Positions 31,716-40,230 are shown, numbered from the stretch's first letter. The stretch: 64,000 nt of DNA from an uncultured Dysosmobacter sp. (GCA_947625655.1 CANQPD010000001.1:186001-250000), one strand, 5' to 3'. Notes: generated by a model not told the origin, from the sequence alone. Program-made: numbers and translations.

Positions 31716-31733
31716 AACGCGGATGAAGGCATC

Positions 31734-31768
31734 AAAAAAAGGAACTGCCGGCGGGCAGTTCCTTTTTT
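31734..31768. terminator. Bidirectional terminator between DUF21-CBS gene and ispA
   Basis: AAAAAAAGGAACTGCC-GGCG-GGCAGTTCCTTTTTT: a 9- to 11-bp stem with A-run before and T-run after, serving both convergent genes. Confidence 0.92.
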
Positions 31769-31770
31769 AT

Positions 31771-32670
31771 TTACTTCTCCCGGTTGGCCAGGCTGTCCGC
31801 CAGGGCGGCCAGGAATTCCGTGCCGCCCGGCCACTTTCCCTTCTCCAGGGCGGCCTTTGCCCCGGCCGTGTAGTCCAGCACCCGGCGCTTACATTCCTCC
31901 AGCCCCAGAAGCGTTACGTAGGTGGTCTTCCCATTGGAGGCATCGGAGCCAATGGGCTTGCCGAACGCGCCGGCATCCCCGATCACGTCCAGCATGTCGT
32001 CCCGGATCTGGAAGGCCAGACCCAGGTTGGTGGCGTATTCCCTGGCGGCCTCCATACAGGAGTCGTCCACAAAGCGGCGGCCCAGCGAGGCGGCCACGCC
32101 CATCATGCAGGCCGCCCGCAGCAGCGCGCCGGTCTTTTTATCGTTGATCTCTGTCAATTCCGTCTCCGTGTGGGGCTGGCCGTCCCCCAGGGTGTCCCAG
32201 TACTGGCCGCCGCACATGCCCCGCTCCCCGGCGGCCTCCGCCAGAATGCGGGCCGCCATGGCCTTTGCGGCCCCGCCGCCGTGCCGCCACTCTCCGCCGG
32301 CGGACAGCACCGTCTCAAACGCCGCCGCCTGGAGCGCGTCCCCCGCCAGGGTGGCCACGCACTCCCCATAGACCTTGTGGTTGGTGGGCCTGCCCCGGCG
32401 CAGATCGTCGTCGTCCATACAGGGCAGGTCGTCGTGGATCAGGGAGTAGGTATGGAGCATCTCCACGCCGCAGCCAAAGTCCAGGGCCTCTTCCGGCGTC
32501 CCGCCTGCCGCCTCGCAGAATTTCATGGCGAGGATGGGGCGGATGCGCTTGCCGCCGGCCATCAGGCTGTACCGCATGGCCTCCGCCAGCCCGTCTCCGG
32601 GAAAGAACCGGGCCAGACGTGCCTCCACCATCCGGCGGGCCGTCTCCATCTGCTGTGCAAACTGTTCCAT
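31771..32670 (-). CDS. ispA: Polyprenyl (farnesyl/geranylgeranyl) diphosphate synthase
   Basis: The 299-residue all-alpha trans-prenyltransferase carries both aspartate-rich motifs: the first, HDDLPCMDDDDLRRG (about 79-93), binds the allylic substrate's Mg2+, and the second is QIRDDMLDVIGD (about 222-233). GGKRIRPIL near 39-47 holds the diphosphate-binding basic residues. Family knowledge makes it the farnesyl diphosphate synthase of the operon nusB-xseA-xseB-ispA; product chain length cannot be read with certainty. It follows xseB by 2 nt and ends at a terminator. Confidence 0.95.
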   Translation of the reverse strand: MEQFAQQMETARRMVEARLARFFPGDGLAEAMRYSLMAGGKRIRPILAMKFCEAAGGTPEEALDFGCGVEMLHTYSLIHDDLPCMDDDDLRRGRPTNHKVYGECVATLAGDALQAAAFETVLSAGGEWRHGGGAAKAMAARILAEAAGERGMCGGQYWDTLGDGQPHTETELTEINDKKTGALLRAACMMGVAASLGRRFVDDSCMEAAREYATNLGLAFQIRDDMLDVIGDAGAFGKPIGSDASNGKTTYVTLLGLEECKRRVLDYTAGAKAALEKGKWPGGTEFLAALADSLANREK

Positions 32671-32672
32671 CG

Positions 32673-32909
32673 TCAGTCCTCCCCCGTCTCGAAGGGCAGC
32701 TCCACCGGCGCGCCGTCGGCGCCCTTCATCAGCTTCACCACCTGCTGCTCCGCCTGGTCCAGCTGCTTGGAGCAGGCGGCGATCAGCTTCGTCCCCTCCT
32801 CAAACAGGGCCAGGGAGTCCGCCAAGAGGGCGTCGCCCTTTTCCAGCGCCGCCACGATCTCCTCCAGCCGGGCAAGCTGCTGCTCGAATGTCACCTTTTT
32901 TCCGCTCAT
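32673..32909 (-). CDS. xseB: Exodeoxyribonuclease VII small subunit
   Basis: A 78-residue protein with the XseB signature FEQQLARLEEIVAALEKGDA, then SLALFEEGTKLIAACSKQLD and QAEQQVVKLM. It forms a coiled-coil regulatory subunit of the ExoVII single-strand nuclease with XseA. The ATG at 32909 overlaps the xseA stop by 4 nt (ATGA). The length is standard. Confidence 0.95.
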   Translation of the reverse strand: MSGKKVTFEQQLARLEEIVAALEKGDALLADSLALFEEGTKLIAACSKQLDQAEQQVVKLMKGADGAPVELPFETGED

Positions 32910-34123
32910 TTCCCGCTCTCCTTTCCAAAGGGCTCGTCCACCGTGCAGGTGAAGCCCCCCTCTCCCAGCGTCACGGACACCCGGTCGCCGGCTGTCACGT
33001 CCCGATAGCTCTTCAAGATCCGCCCCTTCCCGTTTTGGGCCATGGCATAGCCCCGGCCCAGGACCTTCAGGGGGCTCATGGCGTCCAGCGACGCCGCCAG
33101 GGCGGAAAACCGCTGCCGCTTCCGGGCCACCAGCCCGCCGGACAGGTCCCCCAGCCGCTGCTGGACATGGACCAGCTCCATCCGCTTGTCCTGGACATAG
33201 GCCAGCTGGTCGGTCATCACCCGCTTGTGTGCCAGCGTGTCCAGCCTCTGGCGCAGGGTCTCCAGCCGGGCCGTCTCGCTCTGCTCCATCCGCTCCCCGG
33301 CGCCCCGGAGCCACCGCAGCAGCTCCGCCTGGTCCGGCACGGCGATCTCCGCCGCGTTGGAGGGCGTGCTGGCGCGGGCGTCCGCCACGAAGTCGGAGAT
33401 GGTCACGTCCGGCTCGTGGCCCACGGCGGAGATGACCGGCGTCCCGCAGTCATAGATGGCCCGGGCCACCCGCTCGTCGTTGAAGGCCCACAGATCCTCT
33501 ATGGAGCCGCCGCCCCGGCCGGTGATGATGACGTCGCCGATCCTCCATTTATCGGCGTACCGGATAGCCCCGGCGATCTCCGGCGGGGCCTCCGCGCCCT
33601 GGACCCGCACGGGCAGCAGGATCACCTTGGCGATGGGATACCGGCGGCGCAGAATGCGGATCATGTCGTGGACCGCCGCCCCCGCCGAGGAGGTGACAAT
33701 GGCGATTTTTTCCGGATAGGCCGGCAGGGGCTTTTTATGGGCCGGGTCGAACAGGCCCTCGGCATAGAGCTTGGCCTTCAGCTGTTCGAAGGCCACCGCC
33801 AGGTCGCCCACCCCCTCCGGGGTCATGGTATTGCAGTACAATTGGTACGCGCCGTCCCGGGGGAACACGGTGACGCGGCCGGACACCACCACCTTCATGC
33901 CGTTCTCCGGCCGGAACCGGAGCCGCATGGCGGCGCTCTTGAACATGACGCAGCGCAGGGCGCCCTCCGGGTCCTTCAGGGTGAAGTAGTGGTGGCCGGA
34001 GGGATACATTTTATAATTGGACAGCTCGCCCCGGACACAGACGTTTTGGAGCATGGGCTCATTGTCCAGCAGCAGTTTGACCAGGTTGTTCACTTCGGTG
34101 ACGCCGAAGATGTGTTGTTCCAT
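32906..34123 (-). CDS. xseA: Exodeoxyribonuclease VII large subunit
   Basis: The 405-residue catalytic subunit has an N-terminal OB-fold (VTEVNNLVKLLLDNEPMLQN; VRGELSNYKMYPSGHHYFTL) and the catalytic domain (IAIVTSSAGAAVHDMIRILR; ITGRGGGSIEDLWAFNDERV; TPVISAVGHEPDVTISDFVA), followed by a coiled-coil region and a C-terminal KVLGRGYAM segment. The ATG at 34123 is preferred because AAGGAGACCTCT lies directly upstream; the ORF can be extended 5 codons. Confidence 0.97.
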   Translation of the reverse strand: MEQHIFGVTEVNNLVKLLLDNEPMLQNVCVRGELSNYKMYPSGHHYFTLKDPEGALRCVMFKSAAMRLRFRPENGMKVVVSGRVTVFPRDGAYQLYCNTMTPEGVGDLAVAFEQLKAKLYAEGLFDPAHKKPLPAYPEKIAIVTSSAGAAVHDMIRILRRRYPIAKVILLPVRVQGAEAPPEIAGAIRYADKWRIGDVIITGRGGGSIEDLWAFNDERVARAIYDCGTPVISAVGHEPDVTISDFVADARASTPSNAAEIAVPDQAELLRWLRGAGERMEQSETARLETLRQRLDTLAHKRVMTDQLAYVQDKRMELVHVQQRLGDLSGGLVARKRQRFSALAASLDAMSPLKVLGRGYAMAQNGKGRILKSYRDVTAGDRVSVTLGEGGFTCTVDEPFGKESGK

Positions 34124-34159
34124 AGAGGTCTCCTTCATTCAGGGATTCGCGGGGCGCTC

Positions 34160-34222
34160 CCGCAAAAAAAGCAGAGCCGGACAAGCGGCGGCCCTGCCGC
34201 CCCGCCCCGCTCTGCCGTTTTT
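34160..34222 (-). terminator. Stem-loop with T-run between nusB and xseA
   Basis: Downstream of the nusB stop a GCAGAGC/GCTCTGC stem encloses a GGCGGC/GCCGCC hairpin and ends with seven T on the minus strand. It may attenuate transcription into xseA. Confidence 0.6.
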
Positions 34223-34671
34223 TATTCCGAGACCTCCTGCCGGGCAAAGCTGCCCAGGATCCCGTTGATGAATTTCACCGTCTCCGGCGTCTCGTACTTC
34301 TTGGCGATCTCCACCGCCTCGTTGATGGCCGCGCCGTTGGGAACGTCCGGCATGTACAGCACCTCGTACATGCACACCCGCATGATGGCGGAGGCCACCA
34401 GAGGGATGCGGGCAAAGCTCCAGCCCTTGGCGTACTTGGCGATGTAGCCGTCCAGCTCCGCCGCGTGTTCGTCCACGCCCCGCACCAGCCGGCGGATATA
34501 CTCCGCCTGCTTGGCGTTGGGGGCCTCCTGATAGAGGGCGTCCTCCTCCGCCAGGGCGGCAAAGGCGTCCGCCGTCAGCCGCTCGTCCAGCAGCGTGTCA
34601 ATGGGCTTGTCGGTAAAGCTCAGCTCGTAGGAAAGATGAATCGCGATCTCCCGCGCGGTATTCCGTACCAT
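34222..34671 (-). CDS. nusB: Transcription antitermination factor NusB
   Basis: A 149-residue all-helical protein that acts with NusE (S10) in rRNA antitermination. It shows the NusB pattern REIAIHLSYEL at the N-terminus, the central YIRRLVRGVDEHAAELDGYI, and the C-terminal PNGAAINEAVEIAKKY...FINGILGSFA motif. It follows asp23, the usual clostridial order. The length is typical. Confidence 0.95.
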   Translation of the reverse strand: MVRNTAREIAIHLSYELSFTDKPIDTLLDERLTADAFAALAEEDALYQEAPNAKQAEYIRRLVRGVDEHAAELDGYIAKYAKGWSFARIPLVASAIMRVCMYEVLYMPDVPNGAAINEAVEIAKKYETPETVKFINGILGSFARQEVSE

Positions 34672-34712
34672 AAAGCAAATCGTCCTTTTCTCTCTCGTTC
34701 ACACAGCCGGCG

Positions 34713-35090
34713 TCAGGCCAGGGTCAGGCCGCCCACATGGATGTTGACGGTCTCCACCGCGCAGCCGGTCATGGCCTCCACGGCGGATGCCACGGCCTTC
34801 TGGGCGTTTTCCGCCACCTCGGGGATGGGATGGCCGTATTCCACCGTCAGATACAGGTCCAGCGCCAGCGCCGCGCCGGTCATATCGATCTTCACGCCCC
34901 GGGCGCCTTTCTGGGCGTTTTTCTTGTTGTTCACCAGGTCGGTGACGCTGCCCCCCATGGCGGTCATCATGCCGGACACGCCCTCCACCTCGCGGACGGC
35001 TCCCACGGCGATGGCGGCAATGACCTCCTCAGAGATGTTGATGCTCCCGTTCTCCTCCGGCAGCGTCATGTATTCCTTGCTTTCGGCCAT
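34713..35090 (-). CDS. Asp23/Gls24 family envelope stress protein
   Basis: A 125-residue protein of the Asp23/YqhY family: ISEEVIAAIAVGAVREVEGV (about 20-39), then GVKIDMTGAALALDLYLTVE and a C-terminal MTGCAVETVNIHVGGL. In Firmicutes these genes precede nusB and are linked to envelope stress and lipid metabolism. The ATG at 35090 has AGGAGAATCAAAATC upstream; the longer frame has no family similarity. It is the first gene of the operon that runs to ispA, from the promoter at 35176-35204. Confidence 0.92.
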   Translation of the reverse strand: MAESKEYMTLPEENGSINISEEVIAAIAVGAVREVEGVSGMMTAMGGSVTDLVNNKKNAQKGARGVKIDMTGAALALDLYLTVEYGHPIPEVAENAQKAVASAVEAMTGCAVETVNIHVGGLTLA

Positions 35091-35175
35091 GATTTTGATT
35101 CTCCTTATCCGTGATGTCCTCGGTAAACGCGGGATTCTCCTCGGAAAATCCCGCACTCCTGCATTCCAGATAAGT

Positions 35176-35204
35176 ATTTTACCATGGTATCCCGAAAAAT
35201 ACAA
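35176..35204 (-). promoter_or_regulatory. Promoter of the asp23-nusB-xseAB-ispA operon
   Basis: Minus-strand -35 TTGTAT (35199-35204), 17-bp spacer, -10 TAAAAT (35176-35181), immediately after the spoIIIAH stop. A GCGGGATT/AATCCCGC hairpin (about 35131-35156) lies in the leader. Confidence 0.8.
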
Positions 35205-35207
35205 CAG

Positions 35208-35780
35208 CTAATTTGCCGCCATGATCTTGATGCCGCTGGCGGGCAGGCCCGTCTCCGACATGGCGATGTCCGTGATCTTTGCCACGTCCTCTCCGGTCAG
35301 CTCCCCGCTCTCCGTGGACACCACCACGCTCATGCTGCCCTCGCCCATAAAGGCCACGCAGTCCTTGTAGCCCTTAGCACTGACAAGGTTTTCCACTTGT
35401 GCCTCCTTCAGGGTGTAGGACGCCAGGACCTGGATGCCCTCGGACGCCTCGTTGGCAACGCTCTGGTCGGCGTCCGCCTGCTCCGCCGCCTCCTGCAGCA
35501 GGGAGATGGCGTTGTCCCGGGCCTGCTGGCGGGTCAGCCGGGCGGAGGCAAAGTAGTCCGAGCCGGTATACACCGCGTCCTCGTCCACCGGCGCGCCGGT
35601 CTCCTCATCCGTCCCCTCCTGGCCGGACACCAGGGTCGCTTCCCCCAGGATCTTCGTCCCGGTCTCCTGAATGTCCTTGACCGCGTCCTGGCCGGAGTAC
35701 TTCCAGTTCAGCGCTACCGCCGCGCACACCAGGACCGCCATGACTGCCACCACCGTGTTCCGCTTCCATCTTGCATGCAT
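35208..35780 (-). CDS. spoIIIAH: Stage III sporulation protein AH
   Basis: SpoIIIAH is the mother-cell half of the channel that docks with SpoIIQ in the forespore membrane. The 190-residue protein has a basic N-terminus and one membrane segment (NTVVAVMAVLVCAAVALNWK), then a linker and a C-terminal YscJ/FliF-like ring-forming domain (LTRQQARDNAISLLQEAAEQ; ASGIKIMAAN at the end). GGAGGAGGAACAGGAAC precedes the ATG at 35780; a start 33 nt earlier is in frame but lacks a good ribosome-binding site. It is the last gene of the spoIIIA operon. Confidence 0.9.
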   Translation of the reverse strand: MHARWKRNTVVAVMAVLVCAAVALNWKYSGQDAVKDIQETGTKILGEATLVSGQEGTDEETGAPVDEDAVYTGSDYFASARLTRQQARDNAISLLQEAAEQADADQSVANEASEGIQVLASYTLKEAQVENLVSAKGYKDCVAFMGEGSMSVVVSTESGELTGEDVAKITDIAMSETGLPASGIKIMAAN

Positions 35781-35803
35781 GTTCCTGTTCCTCCTCCAAA
35801 CGA

Positions 35804-36310
35804 TCACTGCCATTTTGCCACCGTGATGCGGTCCGCGGAAAGGCCGGTCAGCGCCGCCACCGCCTCCGTCACCGCCAGCTTCACGTCCGCCCGGTCCCCG
35901 CCCTGGCACACCACCAGCGCCCCCCGGTACGTCGGATACAGCGTCCGGGTCACCACTGCCTCGCCGCCGGACCCGCCGCCCACCAGCACGGTCTCGGAGC
36001 GCCTGGAGTAGTCCTCCGGCGCCCTGGTGTCGCCGCTGTAGGTCAGCTCGGTGTCCTGGGCCAGCTGCCGTTCGCCGTCGGAGTCCACCGTCAGCATCAC
36101 CTTCACCTGCCCCACTCCGCTGATGGCGCCAAGAATATCCTCCATCTCCGCCTGGATGTCCCGGCTCCCTGTCTCCGCCGGGGGCTCGCCGGCAGTCTCC
36201 GGCGTACCGCCGCTCCCACTCGGCCACAGCAGCAGCCCTGCGCCGATCAGCGCCACCAGCGCCGCGAATTTGTATTTGTCCCATAGCTTTCGCACTCCTT
36301 CAAATTTCAT
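35804..36310 (-). CDS. spoIIIAG: Stage III sporulation protein AG
   Basis: A 168-residue protein with one N-terminal membrane segment (about 15-30, KFAALVALIGAGLLLW), a Pro/Gly-rich linker and a conserved C-terminal domain with EDILGAISGVGQVKVMLTVD and YPTYRGALVVCQGGDRADVK. SpoIIIAG assembles into a large ring in the outer forespore membrane. It starts 4 nt inside the end of spoIIIAF (stop at 36307), showing tight coupling. Confidence 0.92.
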   Translation of the reverse strand: MKFEGVRKLWDKYKFAALVALIGAGLLLWPSGSGGTPETAGEPPAETGSRDIQAEMEDILGAISGVGQVKVMLTVDSDGERQLAQDTELTYSGDTRAPEDYSRRSETVLVGGGSGGEAVVTRTLYPTYRGALVVCQGGDRADVKLAVTEAVAALTGLSADRITVAKWQ

Positions 36311-36777
36311 CGTTCCGACCACACCTGCCTCTCCCGCGGGATGCCCAGCTCCCCCTCGATGTACGATGCCAGCGCTTCGGACTCCGTCCCCGTCAGGCGG
36401 ACCGTCCACGGCGCCGGGACGCCGCCGTCCCCGGTCTTTGTCTCCACCCGGACGGCCACAGACAGCCCCAGCGCCTTCGCTTTGTCCGATATATATGCGG
36501 CTGTCCGCTCTTCTATGAGTTCCGCCATGGCTTCTTTTCCCGCCGTCTCCAGCTCCGCCTGCCGCTGGCTCACAGACGCTTCGTAGTCCCCCGGATCCAG
36601 CTTCAGCCGCCCCAGGTCCGTGTCCAGCACCGGACGGAGCAGGACTGCCAGCAGCAAAAGCCCGCCGGTGAAGGACGCGATGTTGCGGATGCTTCCCTGG
36701 GGCGTCAGCATCTGGGCCACGGACAGCAGCAGCGTCACCGCCGCCACGGCGGAGAGCCACTCCCGCAGCGCCCCCAT
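36307..36777 (-). CDS. spoIIIAF: Stage III sporulation protein AF
   Basis: A 156-residue protein with two N-terminal membrane segments (about 6-24 and 32-48) and a soluble domain ending in TESEALASYIEGELGIPRER. The start codon at 36777 overlaps the spoIIIAE stop by one base (TGATG). Assignment is from operon position plus the two-TM layout. Confidence 0.88.
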   Translation of the reverse strand: MGALREWLSAVAAVTLLLSVAQMLTPQGSIRNIASFTGGLLLLAVLLRPVLDTDLGRLKLDPGDYEASVSQRQAELETAGKEAMAELIEERTAAYISDKAKALGLSVAVRVETKTGDGGVPAPWTVRLTGTESEALASYIEGELGIPRERQVWSER

Positions 36778-37856
36778 CACGGCGTCACCGCCGCCACGGA
36801 GGACAGCACGGAGATGAGCAGCAGCAGCGCGCAGCTGCCCGTCATGCCCAGCACCAGGCCAAAGGCCCCGCCCAGGCCGTCGATGAGCCTGCACAGCCCC
36901 GGCGCCCCCACCGCCGCGGCCAGAAACGCCGTCAGCTTGTACAGCAGATATTGGATGCCCAGCTGTAAAAAGGGATAGGCGCAGACCGCCAGGATGGCCA
37001 GCATCCCAAACACGCCGACGGTGTTTTTCAGCAGCCCCGCCCCCGCCAGCACCGTCTCCGCCGCCTCGGAGATGATGCCGCCCACCACCGGCACCGCGCC
37101 GGAGATGGCGGCCTTGGTCATCTTCACCGCCGCTCCGTCCGCCGTGCCGGCGATGACCCGGGTGACGGAGAGATACACCGTGAACAGCAGCAGCGCGGTG
37201 GTCAAGATCCAGGTGATGACCTTTTTCAATCCCTCGGCAATGGCCCCCAGCCGGTTTTCCGGCAGGCAGCAGGCGGCGGTCAGGGTGCCGATATACAGAT
37301 ACACCAGCGGCATCAGCAGTCCGTCGATCAGCTCCATCAGCAACTCCGCCAGAAATACCGTGGTCACCTGCTGGAAGGCGGCGGCGGTCACCGCGCCGGC
37401 GGCCGCCGTGGCCGCCGCCAGGGTGGGCAGCAGGGCTTTGGAAAAGATGTTCAGCTCGCCGATGGTCTCGGCCCCCAGGCCGATCAGCGAATCCAGGCTC
37501 CCCGCCGCTGCCATGGTCACCGACAGCGCCCCCGCCATGGGCAGGAACACCGCCGCCCTGCCGCTGCCGGTCCCCTGGCAGAACCCGTCCACCGCGCCGC
37601 ACAGCACCACCACCAGCAGCACCGACGCCGCCCCCCGGACCCGCTGGCGGAGGATCTCCCCCGCCTGGGCGCCCATCCGCTCCAGGATCCGCCCAACGCC
37701 GCTGCCAAAGCCCTGGACGTCCGTGGGGTCGATGCCCTCCAGCAGCTCCCCGGCCTCCGGCGGCAGGGCGTCCGTCAGCTCCCGGGGCAGCTCCGACGCC
37801 CGGGCGGAGAGCGTCATTGCCAGCAGGGCAAAACACAAAACGATCAGCTTTTTCAT
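36777..37856 (-). CDS. spoIIIAE: Stage III sporulation protein AE
   Basis: A 359-residue polytopic membrane protein with a signal-like start (MKKLIVLCFALLAMTLSARA) and about eight further hydrophobic segments. The FQQVTTVFLAELLMELIDGL and KMTKAAISGAVPVVGGIISE regions fit SpoIIIAE. The ATG at 37856 overlaps spoIIIAD by 4 nt; a longer frame is possible but would read through spoIIIAD. It probably forms part of the membrane base of the SpoIIIA channel. Confidence 0.9.
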   Translation of the reverse strand: MKKLIVLCFALLAMTLSARASELPRELTDALPPEAGELLEGIDPTDVQGFGSGVGRILERMGAQAGEILRQRVRGAASVLLVVVLCGAVDGFCQGTGSGRAAVFLPMAGALSVTMAAAGSLDSLIGLGAETIGELNIFSKALLPTLAAATAAAGAVTAAAFQQVTTVFLAELLMELIDGLLMPLVYLYIGTLTAACCLPENRLGAIAEGLKKVITWILTTALLLFTVYLSVTRVIAGTADGAAVKMTKAAISGAVPVVGGIISEAAETVLAGAGLLKNTVGVFGMLAILAVCAYPFLQLGIQYLLYKLTAFLAAAVGAPGLCRLIDGLGGAFGLVLGMTGSCALLLLISVLSSVAAVTP

Positions 37857-38242
37857 TGCATCAGCTCCATTAGTAGCGACAGCACCGCCCGCAGCAGCGG
37901 CAGGGCCGCCAGCAGGGCGCACACCGCCCCCGCCGTCTCCACCACCGATCCCAGGGCCGATTCCCCGGCGTCCCGGCAGAGGCCGCTGCCCACCTTTACC
38001 ACCAGGGAGATCCCCACCGTCTTGTACAGCGGCACGAACAGCTCACTGCCCACGCCGCTCCGCTCCGCCAATTCCTCCAGAAAGGCCATCAGCTCTTCCA
38101 CAGCCCCCGCCAGGGCCGCCAGTGCCGCCGCGGCCGCCCCCAGTGTCAGCAAAAGCGCCAGCTCCGGCGTCCCCTTTTTCAGCACCAGCGCCAATATGGC
38201 CCCCACCACGCACAGAGCCGTCACCTGCGCCGCCGTCTCCAC
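37853..38242 (-). CDS. spoIIIAD: Stage III sporulation protein AD
   Basis: A 129-residue membrane protein with three to four hydrophobic segments and the KKGTPELALLLTLGA and VVKVGSGLCRDAGESALGS stretches typical of SpoIIIAD. The start is a GTG at 38242, two bases after the spoIIIAC stop, with no separate ribosome-binding site, so it is probably translated by coupling. Confidence 0.92.
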   Translation of the reverse strand: METAAQVTALCVVGAILALVLKKGTPELALLLTLGAAAAALAALAGAVEELMAFLEELAERSGVGSELFVPLYKTVGISLVVKVGSGLCRDAGESALGSVVETAGAVCALLAALPLLRAVLSLLMELMQ

Positions 38243-38244
38243 GG

Positions 38245-38439
38245 CTAAAAGTGAAACAGGGTCTTGATGAGCTCGAACAGGTCGCTGATCTCCTGCACCA
38301 GGATCATCAAAACCACCACCAGCCCCGCCAGGGTGGTCATCATGGCCTGCTCCTCCCGGCCGGAGCGTATCAAAAGCTGATTCAGCACCGCCACCAAAAT
38401 GCCGATGGCGGCGATCTTGAAAATCAGATCCACATCCAT
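38245..38439 (-). CDS. spoIIIAC: Stage III sporulation protein AC
   Basis: A 64-residue protein with two membrane segments (MDVDLIFKIAAIGILVAVLN and MMTTLAGLVVVLMILVQEIS) and the conserved DLFELIKTLF end. Length and position between AB and AD are diagnostic. The ATG is at 38439. Confidence 0.93.
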   Translation of the reverse strand: MDVDLIFKIAAIGILVAVLNQLLIRSGREEQAMMTTLAGLVVVLMILVQEISDLFELIKTLFHF

Positions 38440-38449
38440 ATCCTTATCC

Positions 38450-38947
38450 TCATATCAGCAAGATCACCAGCAGCGCGGCGGCGGAAAAGCACAAGGCCGC
38501 GGCCCTCCGGTCCTCCTGGGGCCGGCGGGCCTCCCGCTCCTCCGCCCGCTTTGCCAGCTCGTAATTGACAAGGGATATTGCCTTACAAACCTTCTCCTCG
38601 TCGCCCCGCAGGTCCGCCCCCAGGGCCTGCAGGCTCGTCCTGTCCCCATCGGGCAGGGGCAGCGCCGCCGCGGCGGCGGCCCAGGCCTGAGACAGGTCCT
38701 CCCCCCGCCGTGCCGCCGCGGCAGCGGTGCGGAAAAACGCGGCGGCATCCCCGCCGCAGTCCTGTGCCAAACGCTCCAGCAGATCCGGCAGGGCCGTCCG
38801 GGCCATGCGGATCTCCTCCGCCATCCGCCGCAGGGCCGTCAGCAGATCGGACAGCGTGTCCCTCTGGCGGCGGCGCTCCGACACCTGGGCCCACCGGGCC
38901 AGGGCCCCGCCGGCGAGGACGCACAGGCTCCCCAGCAGCTTCACCAT
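38450..38947 (-). CDS. spoIIIAB: Stage III sporulation protein AB
   Basis: A 165-residue protein with a membrane segment at each end and a helical middle (LLTALRRMAEEIRMARTALP; ALGADLRGDEEKVCKAISLV), as in SpoIIIAB, which resembles GspF-type secretion components. It overlaps spoIIIAA by 7 nt. Confidence 0.9.
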   Translation of the reverse strand: MVKLLGSLCVLAGGALARWAQVSERRRQRDTLSDLLTALRRMAEEIRMARTALPDLLERLAQDCGGDAAAFFRTAAAAARRGEDLSQAWAAAAAALPLPDGDRTSLQALGADLRGDEEKVCKAISLVNYELAKRAEEREARRPQEDRRAAALCFSAAALLVILLI

Positions 38948-39855
38948 GGCAGTTCCTCCACCTCATAGGACCGGCCCTCCGGCCCCCGGACGATGCGGAC
39001 CGCCAGGCGGAACACCCGCTCCTCCAGCAGCTGGCGGTACAGGGGCTTTTCCGTCAGCTCCGCCGCATCGGCGGCATGGATGGTGGCCAGCAGCCCCACG
39101 CCGCAGCCCGCCGCCTGGGCGACAGCCTTCAGATCCTCCCGGAGGGTGATCTCGTCCACGGCGATGATCTGGGGATTCATGGCCCGCAGGACCATGGGGA
39201 TGCCCAGGGCCTTGGGACAGGCGTCCAGCACGTCGGTGCGGGGGCCCACGTCCATCTGGGGCTCTCCCCGGTACATCACCGCCACCTCCCCCCGCTCGTC
39301 GATGAGGGACACCCGCTGAGGCGGGCAGCCCTCCCCGCCCTCGGACAGGCAGCGCACCAGGTCCCGGAGCAGGGTGGTCTTGCCTCCGCCCGGCGGCGAG
39401 AGGATCAGGGTGCTTGCAAAGCGGCCCTCCCGGAAGAGCCCGGGGGCCAGGGCATCCGCGATCCCCTTTTTCTCCCTGGCAATGCGGATGGCCGCCGAGG
39501 ACAGGCTTTTCAGATTCGTGCTGGCCCCGTCCTTCATCACCGCCGTGCCGCACAGGCCCACCCGGAAGCCGCCCCGGACGGGCAGAAAGCCCTCCCGCAG
39601 CGTCTCTGCCGCCGCGTAGCGGGAGAACTCCGTGGCGATGTCACACAGGGTCTCCAGCTCCTCCGGCTCCACAAAGGCGTCCAGCGGCGTCTCGCCCTCC
39701 GGCAGCAGCACCGTCAGGGGCCGGCCGGCCCGGAGCCGGAATTCCTCCGCCGCGGCCTTCTGCTCCTCCGGCAGGGCCAGCGCCAGCTTCCGCAGGCGGG
39801 TGGGCAGGATGGCGGCGGCGTCCTCATAGCGCAGGATGTTCAGATCTTTTTGCAA
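38941..39855 (-). CDS. spoIIIAA: Stage III sporulation protein AA (ATPase)
   Basis: A 304-residue secretion-type ATPase that powers the SpoIIIA channel. Walker A is SPPGGGKTT (about 153-161). Later motifs include RVSLIDERGEVAVMYRG, LRAMNPQIIAVDEI (Walker B) and LATIHAADAAEL. I place the start at a TTG (39855) with GGGGAGGG 8-9 nt upstream; the nearest ATG in frame is 129 nt further up and gives a non-conserved extension. Two CTATGACAG direct repeats (39891-39899 and 39911-39919) lie in the upstream region, where mother-cell sigma-E control is expected by family knowledge. First gene of the operon. Confidence 0.93.
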   Translation of the reverse strand: MQKDLNILRYEDAAAILPTRLRKLALALPEEQKAAAEEFRLRAGRPLTVLLPEGETPLDAFVEPEELETLCDIATEFSRYAAAETLREGFLPVRGGFRVGLCGTAVMKDGASTNLKSLSSAAIRIAREKKGIADALAPGLFREGRFASTLILSPPGGGKTTLLRDLVRCLSEGGEGCPPQRVSLIDERGEVAVMYRGEPQMDVGPRTDVLDACPKALGIPMVLRAMNPQIIAVDEITLREDLKAVAQAAGCGVGLLATIHAADAAELTEKPLYRQLLEERVFRLAVRIVRGPEGRSYEVEELPW

Positions 39856-39950
39856 GGGTATTTCCCTCCCCTTTCTTTTGCTGTTCCAATCTATGACAGC
39901 CCGTCCGCCGCTATGACAGTTTGTCCGGGGAAATTTTATGGAAAGTCTGC

Positions 39951-39979
39951 TTGATATTTTTGCCGTTTTATTATATGCT
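39951..39979 (+). promoter_or_regulatory. Promoter of the Xre-membrane protein pair
   Basis: Plus-strand -35 TTGATA (39951-39956), 17-bp spacer, -10 TATGCT (39974-39979), in the divergent region shared with spoIIIAA. Confidence 0.55.
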
Positions 39980-40026
39980 CCCATTACGGAAAGTTAACTT
40001 TACATTTTGCGAGGGAGCGTGAGACG

Positions 40027-40230
40027 GTGAAAAACCGCTTGGAGGAGCTGCGGAAGGCCCGGGGCATCCGGCAGGAGGAGCTGGCGGACGCGCTGGAGGT
40101 CTCCCGGCAGACCATCGGGTCCCTGGAGAACGGGCGCTACAATCCCTCCATCCTGCTGGCGTTCAAGATCGCCCGGTATTTCGGCATGGCCATTGAGGAC
40201 ATCTTTATCTACGAGGAGGAAGGGAAATGA
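40027..40230 (+). CDS. Small Xre-family HTH regulator
   Basis: A 67-residue stand-alone helix-turn-helix: LEELRKARGIRQEELADALE, then VSRQTIGSLENGRYNPSILL and FGMAIEDIFIYEEE, the YgzD/YozG type common in Firmicutes. The start is a GTG at 40027 with GAGGGAGCG upstream. The next gene begins 4 nt before its end (ATGA), so the pair is coupled and the regulator probably controls that membrane protein. Confidence 0.9.
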   Translation: MKNRLEELRKARGIRQEELADALEVSRQTIGSLENGRYNPSILLAFKIARYFGMAIEDIFIYEEEGK

